Below are positions 6,131 to 12,572 of a stretch of 13,955 nt of DNA, piece after piece (within the stretch, counting starts at the first letter, position 1; every line of letters begins with the position of its first letter). The translations under genes were made by a program, and so were the position numbers. The notes beneath the pieces were generated by a model. That model saw nothing but the letters and a program-made list of their open reading frames with translations, made no database searches and was not told where the DNA came from. The DNA comes from Acidimicrobiales bacterium (GTDB lineage: Bacteria; Actinomycetota; Acidimicrobiia; Acidimicrobiales; Palsa-688). Location of the stretch: NCBI GenBank assembly GCA_030039575.1, contig JASHVH010000213.1:1-13955 (forward strand), in the 5' to 3' direction.

Positions 6131-7813
6131 ATGACCGTAGAGGTAAGCCGGCGGCAGCTGCTCCGGGTCGGGGCTATCGGCGGCCTGGCCGCCGTCGCAG
6201 CCGCCTGCGGAGGAAGCAGGCATGCCGGCGGCACCACTTCTTCATCGAGCTCTTTCTCCAGTACGACCGAGCCGGCAACCACGACGACGAGCGCGACCTC
6301 GAGCACCACGACGCCTGCCACCACCAGTACAACGACAACGACGGTGCCCACGTCGACAACGACGACGGCTGTACCCACGACGGTCGTGCCTGCGGCAAGT
6401 CCGGCTGATTGGAAGGCCTTTGGTAGCTCCCTTTCAGGGCGGCTGTCGAGGCCGGGCGACCCGACTTACCCCGTGGATATGCAGCTGTACGACCCGGTGT
6501 ACGACACTATTAGACCGGAGGGCATCGCATATTGCGCAAATACCAGCGACGTGGCCCGATCGCTCACCTTTGCCCGGGAGCACGGATTGCCCCTAACTGC
6601 TCGGAGCGGAGGCCACAGCTATGCCGGCTACTCGACTACCACCGGGCTCGTGATTGACCTGAGCCTTATGTCCCAGGTCACGGCGAAGGGGGACACCGCC
6701 GTCGTGGGCGCCGGCGCCCGCCTCATCGATATTTATTCTGCCCTTCCTCCGCAAGGCGTTTCCATACCTGGCGGGTCGTGCCCCTCGGTGGGGATATCCG
6801 GGCTGGCGCTCGGGGGTGGCATCGGGGTCGTCGGTCGGTTGCACGGCCTCACATCCGACAACATCATTGGCCTGACAGTGGTGACAGCGGACGGTAGGGT
6901 GGTGGCGGCGAATGCCGCCACGAACTCCGATCTCTTTTGGGCCTGCCGGGGTGGGGGTGGGGGGAACTTTGGCGTTGTTACTGCGTTCCAATTCTCGGCG
7001 TTCCCGGTCGGCCAGGTTTCGCTGTTCGGTCTGCGCTGGCCGTGGAGCGCCGCGGCGGAGGTGCTACCGGCCTGGCTCGAATGGTCTTCGGCCAGTCCCG
7101 ACCCGATGTGGTCCAACTGCCTGCTGCAAACCGCGCCCGGGGCATTGGCACCGGTGTTGTCCGTGGGCGGGGCGTGGGTGGGGAACGTAGCAGATGCCAA
7201 GGCTCAGGTCGCCGCCCTTATAGGGACGTTGGGGCCTCCCACGAGCCAGGCCTACGGCCAGCACGATTATGAGGAGGCCATGTACATCGAGGCCGGTTGC
7301 CGCGGCTTGACCCAGGCGGCTTGCCACCTCGCCGGCAAGTCCTCTGGAGGAACGCTGGCGCGGACTATCACGCTGGCCAAGTCGGACATCCTCAACGCGC
7401 CGCTGGGTGACGCCGGCGTGCAAGCGGTCCTGGCCGGCATCCAGGACCGCCAGGGACAAGGGGGGATGGGCGCCGTCGCTTATGACTCGTGGGGCGGGGC
7501 GATAAACCGGGTACCGGCGAACGCCACCGCGTTCGTGCACAGGAAGGCGTTGGCGTCGGCGCAGTACGATGCCACCTTTCCTGCCGGAACGCCACCCAGC
7601 ACGCTGCGAGCGGCAGAAACCTGGCTCGACAGTTGGTACGCCACGTTGCGGCCATTTGTCAGTGGCGAGGCGTACCAGAACTACATCGACCCCTCACTTG
7701 CGAACTGGCAACAAGCGTACTACGGCGCCAATCTGGACCGCCTCGAGCAGGTAAAGGCGAAGTGGGACCCCGACGACGTCTTCCATTTCGCCCAAAGCAT
7801 CCCCCTTCCGTGA
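6131..7813 (+). CDS. Tat lipoprotein FAD-dependent oxidase with Ser/Thr-rich linker and BBE domain (paralogue of the preceding oxidase)
   Basis: A 560-residue paralogue of the oxidase ending at 5838. From the ATG at 6131 it shows a twin-arginine motif (S-R-R-Q-L-L-R, 6-12), a hydrophobic run and a lipobox ending A-A-A-C with Cys26, so it should be exported folded and anchored by lipid. Residues 35-90 are almost only Ser, Thr, Pro, Ala and Val, a flexible stalk that may be glycosylated. The FAD domain has His162 (R-S-G-G-H-S-Y) and Cys217 (G-S-C-P-S-V-G) for double covalent FAD attachment. Cys390 and Cys398 match the pair in the paralogue. The BBE motif closes the protein. The mature domains look about two-thirds identical by eye. 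An upstream in-frame start at 6056 would bury the Tat signal and is rejected. Substrate unknown. Confidence 0.87.
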   Translation: MTVEVSRRQLLRVGAIGGLAAVAAACGGSRHAGGTTSSSSSFSSTTEPATTTTSATSSTTTPATTSTTTTTVPTSTTTTAVPTTVVPAASPADWKAFGSSLSGRLSRPGDPTYPVDMQLYDPVYDTIRPEGIAYCANTSDVARSLTFAREHGLPLTARSGGHSYAGYSTTTGLVIDLSLMSQVTAKGDTAVVGAGARLIDIYSALPPQGVSIPGGSCPSVGISGLALGGGIGVVGRLHGLTSDNIIGLTVVTADGRVVAANAATNSDLFWACRGGGGGNFGVVTAFQFSAFPVGQVSLFGLRWPWSAAAEVLPAWLEWSSASPDPMWSNCLLQTAPGALAPVLSVGGAWVGNVADAKAQVAALIGTLGPPTSQAYGQHDYEEAMYIEAGCRGLTQAACHLAGKSSGGTLARTITLAKSDILNAPLGDAGVQAVLAGIQDRQGQGGMGAVAYDSWGGAINRVPANATAFVHRKALASAQYDATFPAGTPPSTLRAAETWLDSWYATLRPFVSGEAYQNYIDPSLANWQQAYYGANLDRLEQVKAKWDPDDVFHFAQSIPLP

Positions 7814-7880
7814 CGGACTGACCGGGGGCGGGGCGGGGCGGTGGCCGGCGGGCTTTCGCGGGCCACTTATATGCCTTTCT

Positions 7881-7961
7881 CTGGGTGCGCCAGGCCGAAC
7901 TGGTCGCGCTTTCTGCAAAACTTTCCCCAAAACCGCGACCAGATCGGTCTGTTGCACCCAG
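7881..7961. repeat. Long imperfect inverted repeat (28-bp arms)
   Basis: The left arm 7881-7908 and right arm 7934-7961 are reverse complements at 24 of 28 positions, including perfect outer blocks CTGGGTGC/GCACCCAG and inner blocks CTGGTCGCG/CGCGACCAG. The 25-nt centre is A/T and C rich. It could be the hairpin of a small palindromic repeat family, a remnant of a miniature mobile element, or an mRNA 3' end structure for the oxidase gene, whose stop lies 68 bp upstream. No flanking target-site duplication is obvious. Confidence 0.6.
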
Positions 7962-8019
7962 AATGGCCCAAAATCGCCGACGGTACCCAGGTTCTCACGG
8001 TCCAGCAGGGACCAGAGCC

Positions 8020-8103
8020 GCCGGCGCCTGCGGCGCCGACACTCCCACCTTGGCCGGCGCCTGCGGCGCCGACACTCCCACCTTGGCCGGCGCCTGCGGC
8101 GCC
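8020..8103. repeat. 33-bp tandem repeat, about 2.5 units, each with a hairpin
   Basis: Two full identical 33-bp units (8020-8052, 8053-8085) are followed by the first 18 bp of a third (8086-8103). Each unit contains CGGCGCC-TGC-GGCGCCG, a perfect 7-bp stem with a 3-nt loop. In the third unit the stem grows to 9 bp. The array lies in the gap between convergent genes. Confidence 0.8.
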
Positions 8104-8110
8104 GGCTTTC
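8086..8110 (+). terminator. Possible terminator for the oxidase transcript
   Basis: The last tandem unit forms GCCGGCGCC (8086-8094), loop TGC, GGCGCCGGC (8098-8106), a 9-bp all-GC stem directly followed by TTTC. The T-run is short and the oxidase gene ends 273 bp earlier, so this is only a possible + strand terminator. Confidence 0.35.
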
Positions 8111-8139
8111 AAACAAAGGCCGGCGGCCTCCGCCGCCGG
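8111..8139 (-). terminator. Rho-independent terminator of lepA
   Basis: Read on the - strand, CCGGCGGC (8139-8132), a 4-nt loop and GCCGCCGG (8127-8120) make a perfect 8-bp stem. After two C residues the run TTTGTTT follows (8117-8111). It lies 25 bp beyond the lepA stop codon, the right place and direction for lepA. Confidence 0.65.
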
Positions 8140-8164
8140 ACGGCCCGCCCGCGCAGGGAGGCGT

Positions 8165-9958
8165 CTAGCTCTCCAACCGCAGCGCCTGGATGAAGGCGTC
8201 CTGAGGGACCTCCACCCGGCCGATGTTCTTCATCCGCTTCTTGCCCTCTTTTTGCTTCTCGAGGAGCTTGCGCTTCCGGGTGATGTCGCCGCCGTAGCAC
8301 TTGGCCAGCACGTCCTTGCGCTTGGCCTTCACGGTCTCGCGGGCCACGACCTTGCCGCCCACAGCCGCCTGTATGGGGACGTCGAAAAGCTGACGGGGGA
8401 TCAGCTCCCGCAGTTTCTCGGTCATCCGCCGGCCGTACTCCATGACGTCCGAACGGTGGATGATGGCGCTGAACGCGTCCACCGGCATGCCGTTCAGCAA
8501 TATGTCTATCTTGACCAGTTCCCCCGGCGAGAACCCGGCCGGTTCGTAGTCGAGGCTGGCATAACCTTTGGTGCGGCTCTTCAGGGCATCGAAAAAGTCC
8601 ATGACTACTTCGGAAAGCGGGATCCGGTAGACCAATTCGACCCGCTCGGGAGAAAGGTACTCCATGCGCACCATCTCGCCCCGGCGGCTCTGGCACAGGT
8701 CCATCACCGTGCCGGTGTTCTCCGATGGCAACAGCATGGTGGCCAATATGAACGGTTCCTCGACTATCTCGATCTTTTGCGGCGCCGGCATTTCGGCCGG
8801 GCTGTGCATGTGCAGCTCGGTGCCGTCGGTGAGCCGGGCGATGTACTCGACGCTCGGGGCGGTGGCGATGAGGGTGAGGTTGAACTCCCTCTCGAGCCGC
8901 TCACGGACGATGTCCATGTGGAGCAAGCCAAGGAAACCACAGCGGAAACCGAAACCGAGGGCCACCGACGACTCGGGCTGGTACGTGACCGAGGAGTCGC
9001 TGAGCCGTAATTTCTCGAGCGCCGTGCGCAGATCTTCGAACTCATCCCCGTCCACCGGGTAAAGCCCGCAGAACACCATGGGTTTTGGCTCCTGGTACCC
9101 CTCCAGGGGTTTCTCGGCCGGCCGGGCCGCCTCCGTGACCGTCTCGCCGCTGCGGGCCTCGCCCACGTCTTTTATCCCGGCGATCAGGTAGCCCACTTCA
9201 CCAGGCCCAAGGCTATGGACCTCGGTCGTCGCCGGCAGGCGCACCCCGAGCTCTTCAACCTCGTGCACCCGTCCTGTCTGCATAAAACGTAGCTTTTCCC
9301 TCGAGGAAAGCACGCCGTTCATAACCCGGACAGAGCTCACGACCCCCCGGTACTGGTCGTAGAACGAATCGAATATGAGCGCCTGCAGCGGTGCCTCTGC
9401 GTCGCCCTTGGGCGCGGGAATGCGCTCGCAAATGGCGTCGAGCAGTTCGGGCACCCCCTCGCCTGTCTTGGCCGAAACCCGCAACGTCTCGGAGGCCGGG
9501 ATGCCGAGCACCGCCTCGATCTCCGCAGCACAGCGCTCGGGATCGGCGGCGGGCAGGTCGATCTTGTTGAGGACGACCACTATCTCGAGGTCGTGCTCCA
9601 GGGCGAGGTAGGCGTGCGCCAGGGTCTGGGCTTCGATGCCCTGCGCCGCGTCCACGAGCAGGACCACCCCCTCGCAGGCGGCCAGGCTGCGGCTTACTTC
9701 GTAGCCGAAGTCGACGTGGCCCGGCGTGTCGATGAGGTGGACCGTATAGCCCTTCCAGTGGACCCGGACGTTCTGCGCCTTGATCGTGATGCCGCGCTCG
9801 CGCTCGATGTCCATCGAGTCCAGGTACTGGTCGCGCATGTCCCGCGGGTCGACCGCCCCCGTCAGTTCGAGGATCCGGTCGGACAGCGTCGACTTGCCGT
9901 GGTCGATATGGGCCACGATCGAAAGGTTGCGGATCTTGTCAGGCGTAAGCGTGCTCAT
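8165..9958 (-). CDS. lepA: Translation elongation factor 4 (LepA)
   Basis: A full-length 597-residue LepA GTPase, which binds ribosomes and affects translocation and ribosome assembly under stress. GTPase motifs are intact: A-H-I-D-H-G-K-S-T at 16-24 (G1), R-E-R-G-I-T-I (G2), D-T-P-G-H-V-D-F (G3) and N-K-I-D (G4). LepA signatures follow: the [10 protein letters not shown] block, the [13 protein letters not shown] block, and the family-specific C-terminal domain with [11 protein letters not shown] and a Lys-rich helix. The ATG (9958-9956) gives the usual N-terminus; only a weak GGA stands before it. It diverges from rpsT over a 159-bp gap and is closed by a terminator at 8111-8139. Confidence 0.98.
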   Translation of the reverse strand: MSTLTPDKIRNLSIVAHIDHGKSTLSDRILELTGAVDPRDMRDQYLDSMDIERERGITIKAQNVRVHWKGYTVHLIDTPGHVDFGYEVSRSLAACEGVVLLVDAAQGIEAQTLAHAYLALEHDLEIVVVLNKIDLPAADPERCAAEIEAVLGIPASETLRVSAKTGEGVPELLDAICERIPAPKGDAEAPLQALIFDSFYDQYRGVVSSVRVMNGVLSSREKLRFMQTGRVHEVEELGVRLPATTEVHSLGPGEVGYLIAGIKDVGEARSGETVTEAARPAEKPLEGYQEPKPMVFCGLYPVDGDEFEDLRTALEKLRLSDSSVTYQPESSVALGFGFRCGFLGLLHMDIVRERLEREFNLTLIATAPSVEYIARLTDGTELHMHSPAEMPAPQKIEIVEEPFILATMLLPSENTGTVMDLCQSRRGEMVRMEYLSPERVELVYRIPLSEVVMDFFDALKSRTKGYASLDYEPAGFSPGELVKIDILLNGMPVDAFSAIIHRSDVMEYGRRMTEKLRELIPRQLFDVPIQAAVGGKVVARETVKAKRKDVLAKCYGGDITRKRKLLEKQKEGKKRMKNIGRVEVPQDAFIQALRLES

Positions 9959-10117
9959 CAGTTCCAGTTACCAGTTTGGCCCAAACCAGGCCCCGCCCAG
10001 CAGGCACAGCCCCGCAGGCACAGCCCAGCCCCCAAGGCCCCCACTCAGCTCCTCTACCCCCCAAGAGGACAGCCCGCCCCCGCCACCGGCGCCGGAGCTG
10101 GTAACCTGTGTGACCCT
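9959..10117. promoter_or_regulatory. Divergent control region between lepA and rpsT
   Basis: Next to the lepA start are three near-copies of CAGTT (9959-9976), overlapping a palindrome GTTTGG-C-CCAAAC (9974-9986). A 14-bp unit starting GCAGGCACAGCCC is tandemly duplicated at 10000-10013 and 10014-10026. Closer to rpsT, CAGCTCC (10046-10052) and GGAGCTG (10094-10100) can pair around an inner CCTCT/AGAGG hairpin. If the rpsT message starts upstream, these would form leader structures. The function of each element is inferred. Confidence 0.5.
10102..10107 (+). promoter_or_regulatory. Candidate -10 box for a near-leaderless rpsT transcript
   Basis: TAACCT fits the actinobacterial TAnnnT -10 pattern and ends 10 bp before the rpsT GTG. 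Transcription would start only a few bases before the start codon, matching the lack of a nearby Shine-Dalgarno sequence. No good -35 box is visible. Confidence 0.35.
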
Positions 10118-10411
10118 GTGGCAAATATAAAGAGCCAGATAAAGCGTATCGGCACCAACGAGAAGCGCCGTCTTCGCAACAAGGCGGCCAAATCCGAGGT
10201 AAAGACGAGGATCAAGACGGCTATCTACTCGGCCGGGGCGGGCGAAGAAAGCGCGGCCGAGGACTTGCAACTGGCGGTGAAGAGGCTGGACAAGGCGGCG
10301 GCGCGGGGCATCATCCACCGCAACCAGGCTGCAAATCGAAAGTCGGCCCTTATGCGCCAGGTTGCTGAGCTAGCCGCCGCTTCCGGCGCCGGTTCGGCCG
10401 CGTCCGAGTAG
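10118..10411 (+). CDS. rpsT: 30S ribosomal protein S20
   Basis: A 97-residue basic protein with the typical S20 opening M-A-N-I-K-S-Q-I-K-R, the R-N-K-A-A-K-S block near 20-26 and the G-I-I-H-R-N-Q-A-A-N-R-K-S signature at 64-76. It binds 16S rRNA in the 30S subunit. The start is GTG at 10118, fixed by the conserved N-terminus. The nearest purine-rich site (ggag, 10094-10097) is more than 20 bases away, so initiation is probably leaderless or SD-independent. The last residues are Ala/Gly/Ser-rich. It converges on holA with 46 bp between them; that gap holds an 18-bp imperfect palindrome (10418-10435) but no T-rich terminator. Confidence 0.97.
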   Translation: MANIKSQIKRIGTNEKRRLRNKAAKSEVKTRIKTAIYSAGAGEESAAEDLQLAVKRLDKAAARGIIHRNQAANRKSALMRQVAELAAASGAGSAASE

Positions 10412-10457
10412 CTTTCCCTTCAGAGGTCTCCGAAGCCACCCGCCGGCGTCGCTCCGC

Positions 10458-11633
10458 TCAGCGCCTCGGCCGCCCGCTGCCGCTCCCGGCTCTGTTGGTC
10501 CCGGCTGTGTTGGTCCGGGCTGTGTTGGTCCGGGCTGGCTGCGGGGCGCCGCGGGCGGCGCGTGAAAGCCGGCACAGCCGGGCCACCAGGACTTCGAGGA
10601 CCACTTCGGGGCCCCAGTCCAGCTTCCCCTTCAGGGCCAGCTCGGCGTCAGCCAGTGCGGTGATGGCGTCCCCGCTGCCCCGTGGCCCAAGCCGGCGGGC
10701 TGCGTCCAGGGCTTTGCGGGCCGGGAACGTGCTGCGGCCCCGGGCGATCCCGAGCGCTTCCGCTGCTTCGGCCTCCGACGTGATGCCCGGCGACTGCACC
10801 CGGAGGATGCTCCCGAAGTGCCGGTGGAGGATGGCCAGGACCACCAACGGGTGGCGGGCCCCGGCCTCCATAAGCCGGTGCAGCACCGTGAGGGCCTCCT
10901 CTGTCTCCCCCTTGTCGATCGCGTCCGTAAGGTCCCAGGGCGGCACCGAACCGGGCTGGCCGAGGTAGGGCTCGAGCTCCTCCGATCCGATGGTCGCACC
11001 CGTCCCGTAGGCGGCTTCGAGGGTGGACAGCAGGGCGCTCAGGCGGCTCAGGTCCTCGCCCAGGTGGGATTCGACCATGGAGGCCGCCTCCGGCGCCAGT
11101 GTGAGCGGCGCCCGGGCGATGCGCTCGGTGACCCACGTGTGAGCTTCCCGGCCGCTGACGTCCGTGTTGACCAGGGCCGTCCCCGGCAGGGCCTTGAAGG
11201 CGTTGACGAACTTGGCGGGCAGGGTGCCCCCGCCTCCCCCCACCACCAGTTTCGTGGTCGGCAATGGGCCCTCCAGGTAAGAGAGAAGCGGCTGGAGCTG
11301 GTCCGTCGTAAATCGTCCGGCCTCCCGCAACACCACTACCCTCCGGTCGGCCAGGAACGGAGGCGTCTGGCACGCTCCGGCCACGGCGGCCACGTCGAGT
11401 TCCTCCCCGGAGAAGTCTTCGAGCACGAGCGAGCGTTCGGCCGTGCCGACCAGCTCATTTACCAGGTTGGCCACGGCCTCGGCCAGGAGGGAGGCGTCCT
11501 CCCCCGTGACCAACCACGCGTTGGCCCCGCCCGCCGCAGGCTGCCTCGGCGCTCCGGCTCCGCGGCTGCTCCCGCGCGAGCCGCGAGCTCTACCCCCGCT
11601 CGTGGCTTCGGCGCCTTCGTCCGGAGTGCTCAT
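10458..11633 (-). CDS. holA: DNA polymerase III subunit delta
   Basis: A 391-residue delta subunit of the clamp loader, which opens the beta clamp during DNA replication. Recognisable parts are the N-terminal A-W-L-V-T-G-E-D (39-46), the L-A-D-R-R-V-V-V-L-R-E segment that contacts the clamp, K-L-V-V near 128, and the C-terminal K-L-D-W-G-P-E-V-V-L-E-V-L-V segment. It is longer than the usual 320-340 residues because of a Gly/Arg/Ser-rich N-terminal stretch (about 37 residues) and a low-complexity tail containing a pentapeptide repeat. The ATG (11633-11631) overlaps the stop of the FolP-like gene as ATGA, so translation is coupled. A longer open frame upstream lies inside that gene and is not used. 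Convergence with rpsT is conserved in mycobacteria. Confidence 0.9.
   Translation of the reverse strand: MSTPDEGAEATSGGRARGSRGSSRGAGAPRQPAAGGANAWLVTGEDASLLAEAVANLVNELVGTAERSLVLEDFSGEELDVAAVAGACQTPPFLADRRVVVLREAGRFTTDQLQPLLSYLEGPLPTTKLVVGGGGGTLPAKFVNAFKALPGTALVNTDVSGREAHTWVTERIARAPLTLAPEAASMVESHLGEDLSRLSALLSTLEAAYGTGATIGSEELEPYLGQPGSVPPWDLTDAIDKGETEEALTVLHRLMEAGARHPLVVLAILHRHFGSILRVQSPGITSEAEAAEALGIARGRSTFPARKALDAARRLGPRGSGDAITALADAELALKGKLDWGPEVVLEVLVARLCRLSRAARGAPQPARTNTARTNTAGTNRAGSGSGRPRR
10486..10530 (-). repeat. 15-bp tandem repeat coding for a pentapeptide repeat in the HolA tail
   Basis: Three 15-bp units (10486-10500, 10501-10515, 10516-10530) differ by single bases and code on the - strand for R-T-N-T-A, R-T-N-T-A and G-T-N-R-A. 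Because the unit is a multiple of three, copy-number change would keep frame. Confidence 0.8.
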
Positions 11634-12478
11634 CGGGCCTCCATGATGGCGGCGAGCATGTCGCGTACGCGACAGGTGCCACGGACGTCGTGAGCCCTCA
11701 CCACGCGGCACCCGAGGGTGATACCGAGGGCGTGAGCGGCGGTGGTGGCGTCCCTGCGCTCGTCGATCTCCAGGCCGAGGGTGTCGCCGAGGAACCTCTT
11801 GTGGGAGGCCGAGAGCAACAGGGGATAGCCGAGGCCGGCCAGCGTGGCCGACGCCCTCAACAACTCGAGTGACTGGGCCGCCGTCTTGCCCAGGTCGAGC
11901 CCGGCGTCGATGAGCACGCGTTCCGGTGGGATGCCGGCGGCGAGCGCCCAGCGGCCACGCTCGGCCAAGAAGGCGCATACCTCGCCTACGAGGTCGTCGT
12001 ACACGGGCTCAGGGTCGGGGACACGAGGGGCCAGCCGGATGTGCGTAGCCACGACGCCGGCCCCGGCCGAGGCGGCTACTTCGAGGTACTTCGGGTCGGC
12101 GAAGCCGCTGATGTCGTTCCCCACAACGGCGCCGGCCCTGAAGGCCTCGGCGGCGACCGAAGCCCGCCACGTATCGGCTGATACGGGCACATCAAAGCGG
12201 GCCCGCAGGCCCTGGACGGCCGGGATAAGGCGGTCGAGCTCCTCGCTCTCGCTTACCTCAGGCCCGGGGCCGGCCTTTACGGCGCCGACGTCAAGGATGT
12301 CCGCGCCCTCTTCCACGATCTGCTCGGCGCGCGCCCAGAAGGCGTCCCACGCCCAGGTCGCGCCCTTGTCGAAGAACGAGTCCGGCGTCCGGTTGAGTAC
12401 CCCCATCACCAGGGCCCGTGAAGTGACGTCGTACCGGCGGCCCCCGAGGTCGACCACGGGGGACGGCGTTGCCACCAT
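11630..12478 (-). CDS. folP: Dihydropteroate synthase family protein, FolP2-like (noncanonical)
   Basis: A 282-residue TIM-barrel protein of the pterin-binding family. It keeps the first family signature, M-G-V-L-N-R-T-P-D-S-F-F-D (25-37), the D-T-W (102-104), N-D (121-122) and K-T-A-A-Q-S-L positions, and a late R-A-H-D-V (261-265). However, the second loop, normally G-G-E-S-T-R-P-G, reads G-A-V-K-A-G-P-G (65-72), and S-R-K becomes S-H-K (226-228). As I recall it, this is the pattern of mycobacterial FolP2, reported not to replace true dihydropteroate synthase. Folate synthesis is therefore doubtful. ATG 12478 is preferred over a GTG at 12547, which lies in an inverted repeat and adds a tail unlike the family. 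The 3' end overlaps holA by 4 bp; the thioredoxin-like gene is 94 bp upstream. Confidence 0.85.
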   Translation of the reverse strand: MVATPSPVVDLGGRRYDVTSRALVMGVLNRTPDSFFDKGATWAWDAFWARAEQIVEEGADILDVGAVKAGPGPEVSESEELDRLIPAVQGLRARFDVPVSADTWRASVAAEAFRAGAVVGNDISGFADPKYLEVAASAGAGVVATHIRLAPRVPDPEPVYDDLVGEVCAFLAERGRWALAAGIPPERVLIDAGLDLGKTAAQSLELLRASATLAGLGYPLLLSASHKRFLGDTLGLEIDERRDATTAAHALGITLGCRVVRAHDVRGTCRVRDMLAAIMEAR

Positions 12479-12490
12479 GACGCCAGAAAA

Positions 12491-12496
12491 CTTATA
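12491..12496 (-). promoter_or_regulatory. Candidate -10 box for the folP-holA pair
   Basis: On the - strand TATAAG stands 12 bases before the ATG at 12478, matching the -10 consensus at 5 of 6 positions. The message would have only a few leader bases, in line with the missing ribosome binding site. A convincing -35 box is not visible. Confidence 0.4.
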
Positions 12497-12512
12497 ACCC
12501 GAGAACGTAACC

Positions 12513-12551
12513 GTGAATGAAAAGGTGGTCGAAAGCCCACTTTTCACTCAC
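12513..12551. promoter_or_regulatory. AT-rich inverted repeat upstream of folP-holA
   Basis: GTGAATGAAAAGGTGG (12513-12528) pairs with CCACTTTTCACTCAC (12537-12551) over 14 bp with one mismatch and one bulge, around an 8-nt loop. It is unusually AT-rich for this DNA. It lies just upstream of the candidate -10 box and 21 bp beyond the stop of the thioredoxin-like gene. No T-run follows on the - strand. It may be an operator or an mRNA-end hairpin. Confidence 0.55.
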
Positions 12552-12572
12552 AGTTCGGCCTTGCCCTGGCCC

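Larger units (their letters stand above)
7814..8164. other. Convergent intergenic region dense in repeats and hairpins
   Basis: 351 bp between the end of the second oxidase gene (+) and the end of lepA (-). A G-rich run (7824-7845) is followed by an 81-bp imperfect inverted repeat (7881-7961), a 33-bp tandem repeat (8020-8103) and the lepA terminator (8111-8139). A long + strand frame opens here but continues antisense through lepA, so I do not call it a gene. Confidence 0.7.

Noticed and set aside
8020..8103. CRISPR array
   Set aside because: The units are contiguous 33-bp copies without distinct spacers and no cas genes are present.
7841..9010. Long + strand open frame (389 codons) after the second oxidase gene
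   Set aside because: Most of it is antisense to the certain lepA gene; the start lies in repeat sequence and the translation shows no domain. High GC keeps the opposite frame open.
10648..11373. 241-codon - strand frame inside holA
   Set aside because: Alternate frame of holA with Gly/Pro/Arg-rich translation and no family resemblance.
11634..11978. N-terminal extension of HolA up to an in-frame start at 11978
   Set aside because: The extra 115 residues are antisense-like Arg/Pro/His-rich shadow sequence inside the FolP-like gene; the ATGA overlap gives a better start.
12479..12547. GTG start at 12547 for the FolP-like protein
   Set aside because: It adds 23 residues unlike the family and encoded by the inverted repeat; ATG 12478 lies right behind a good -10 box.
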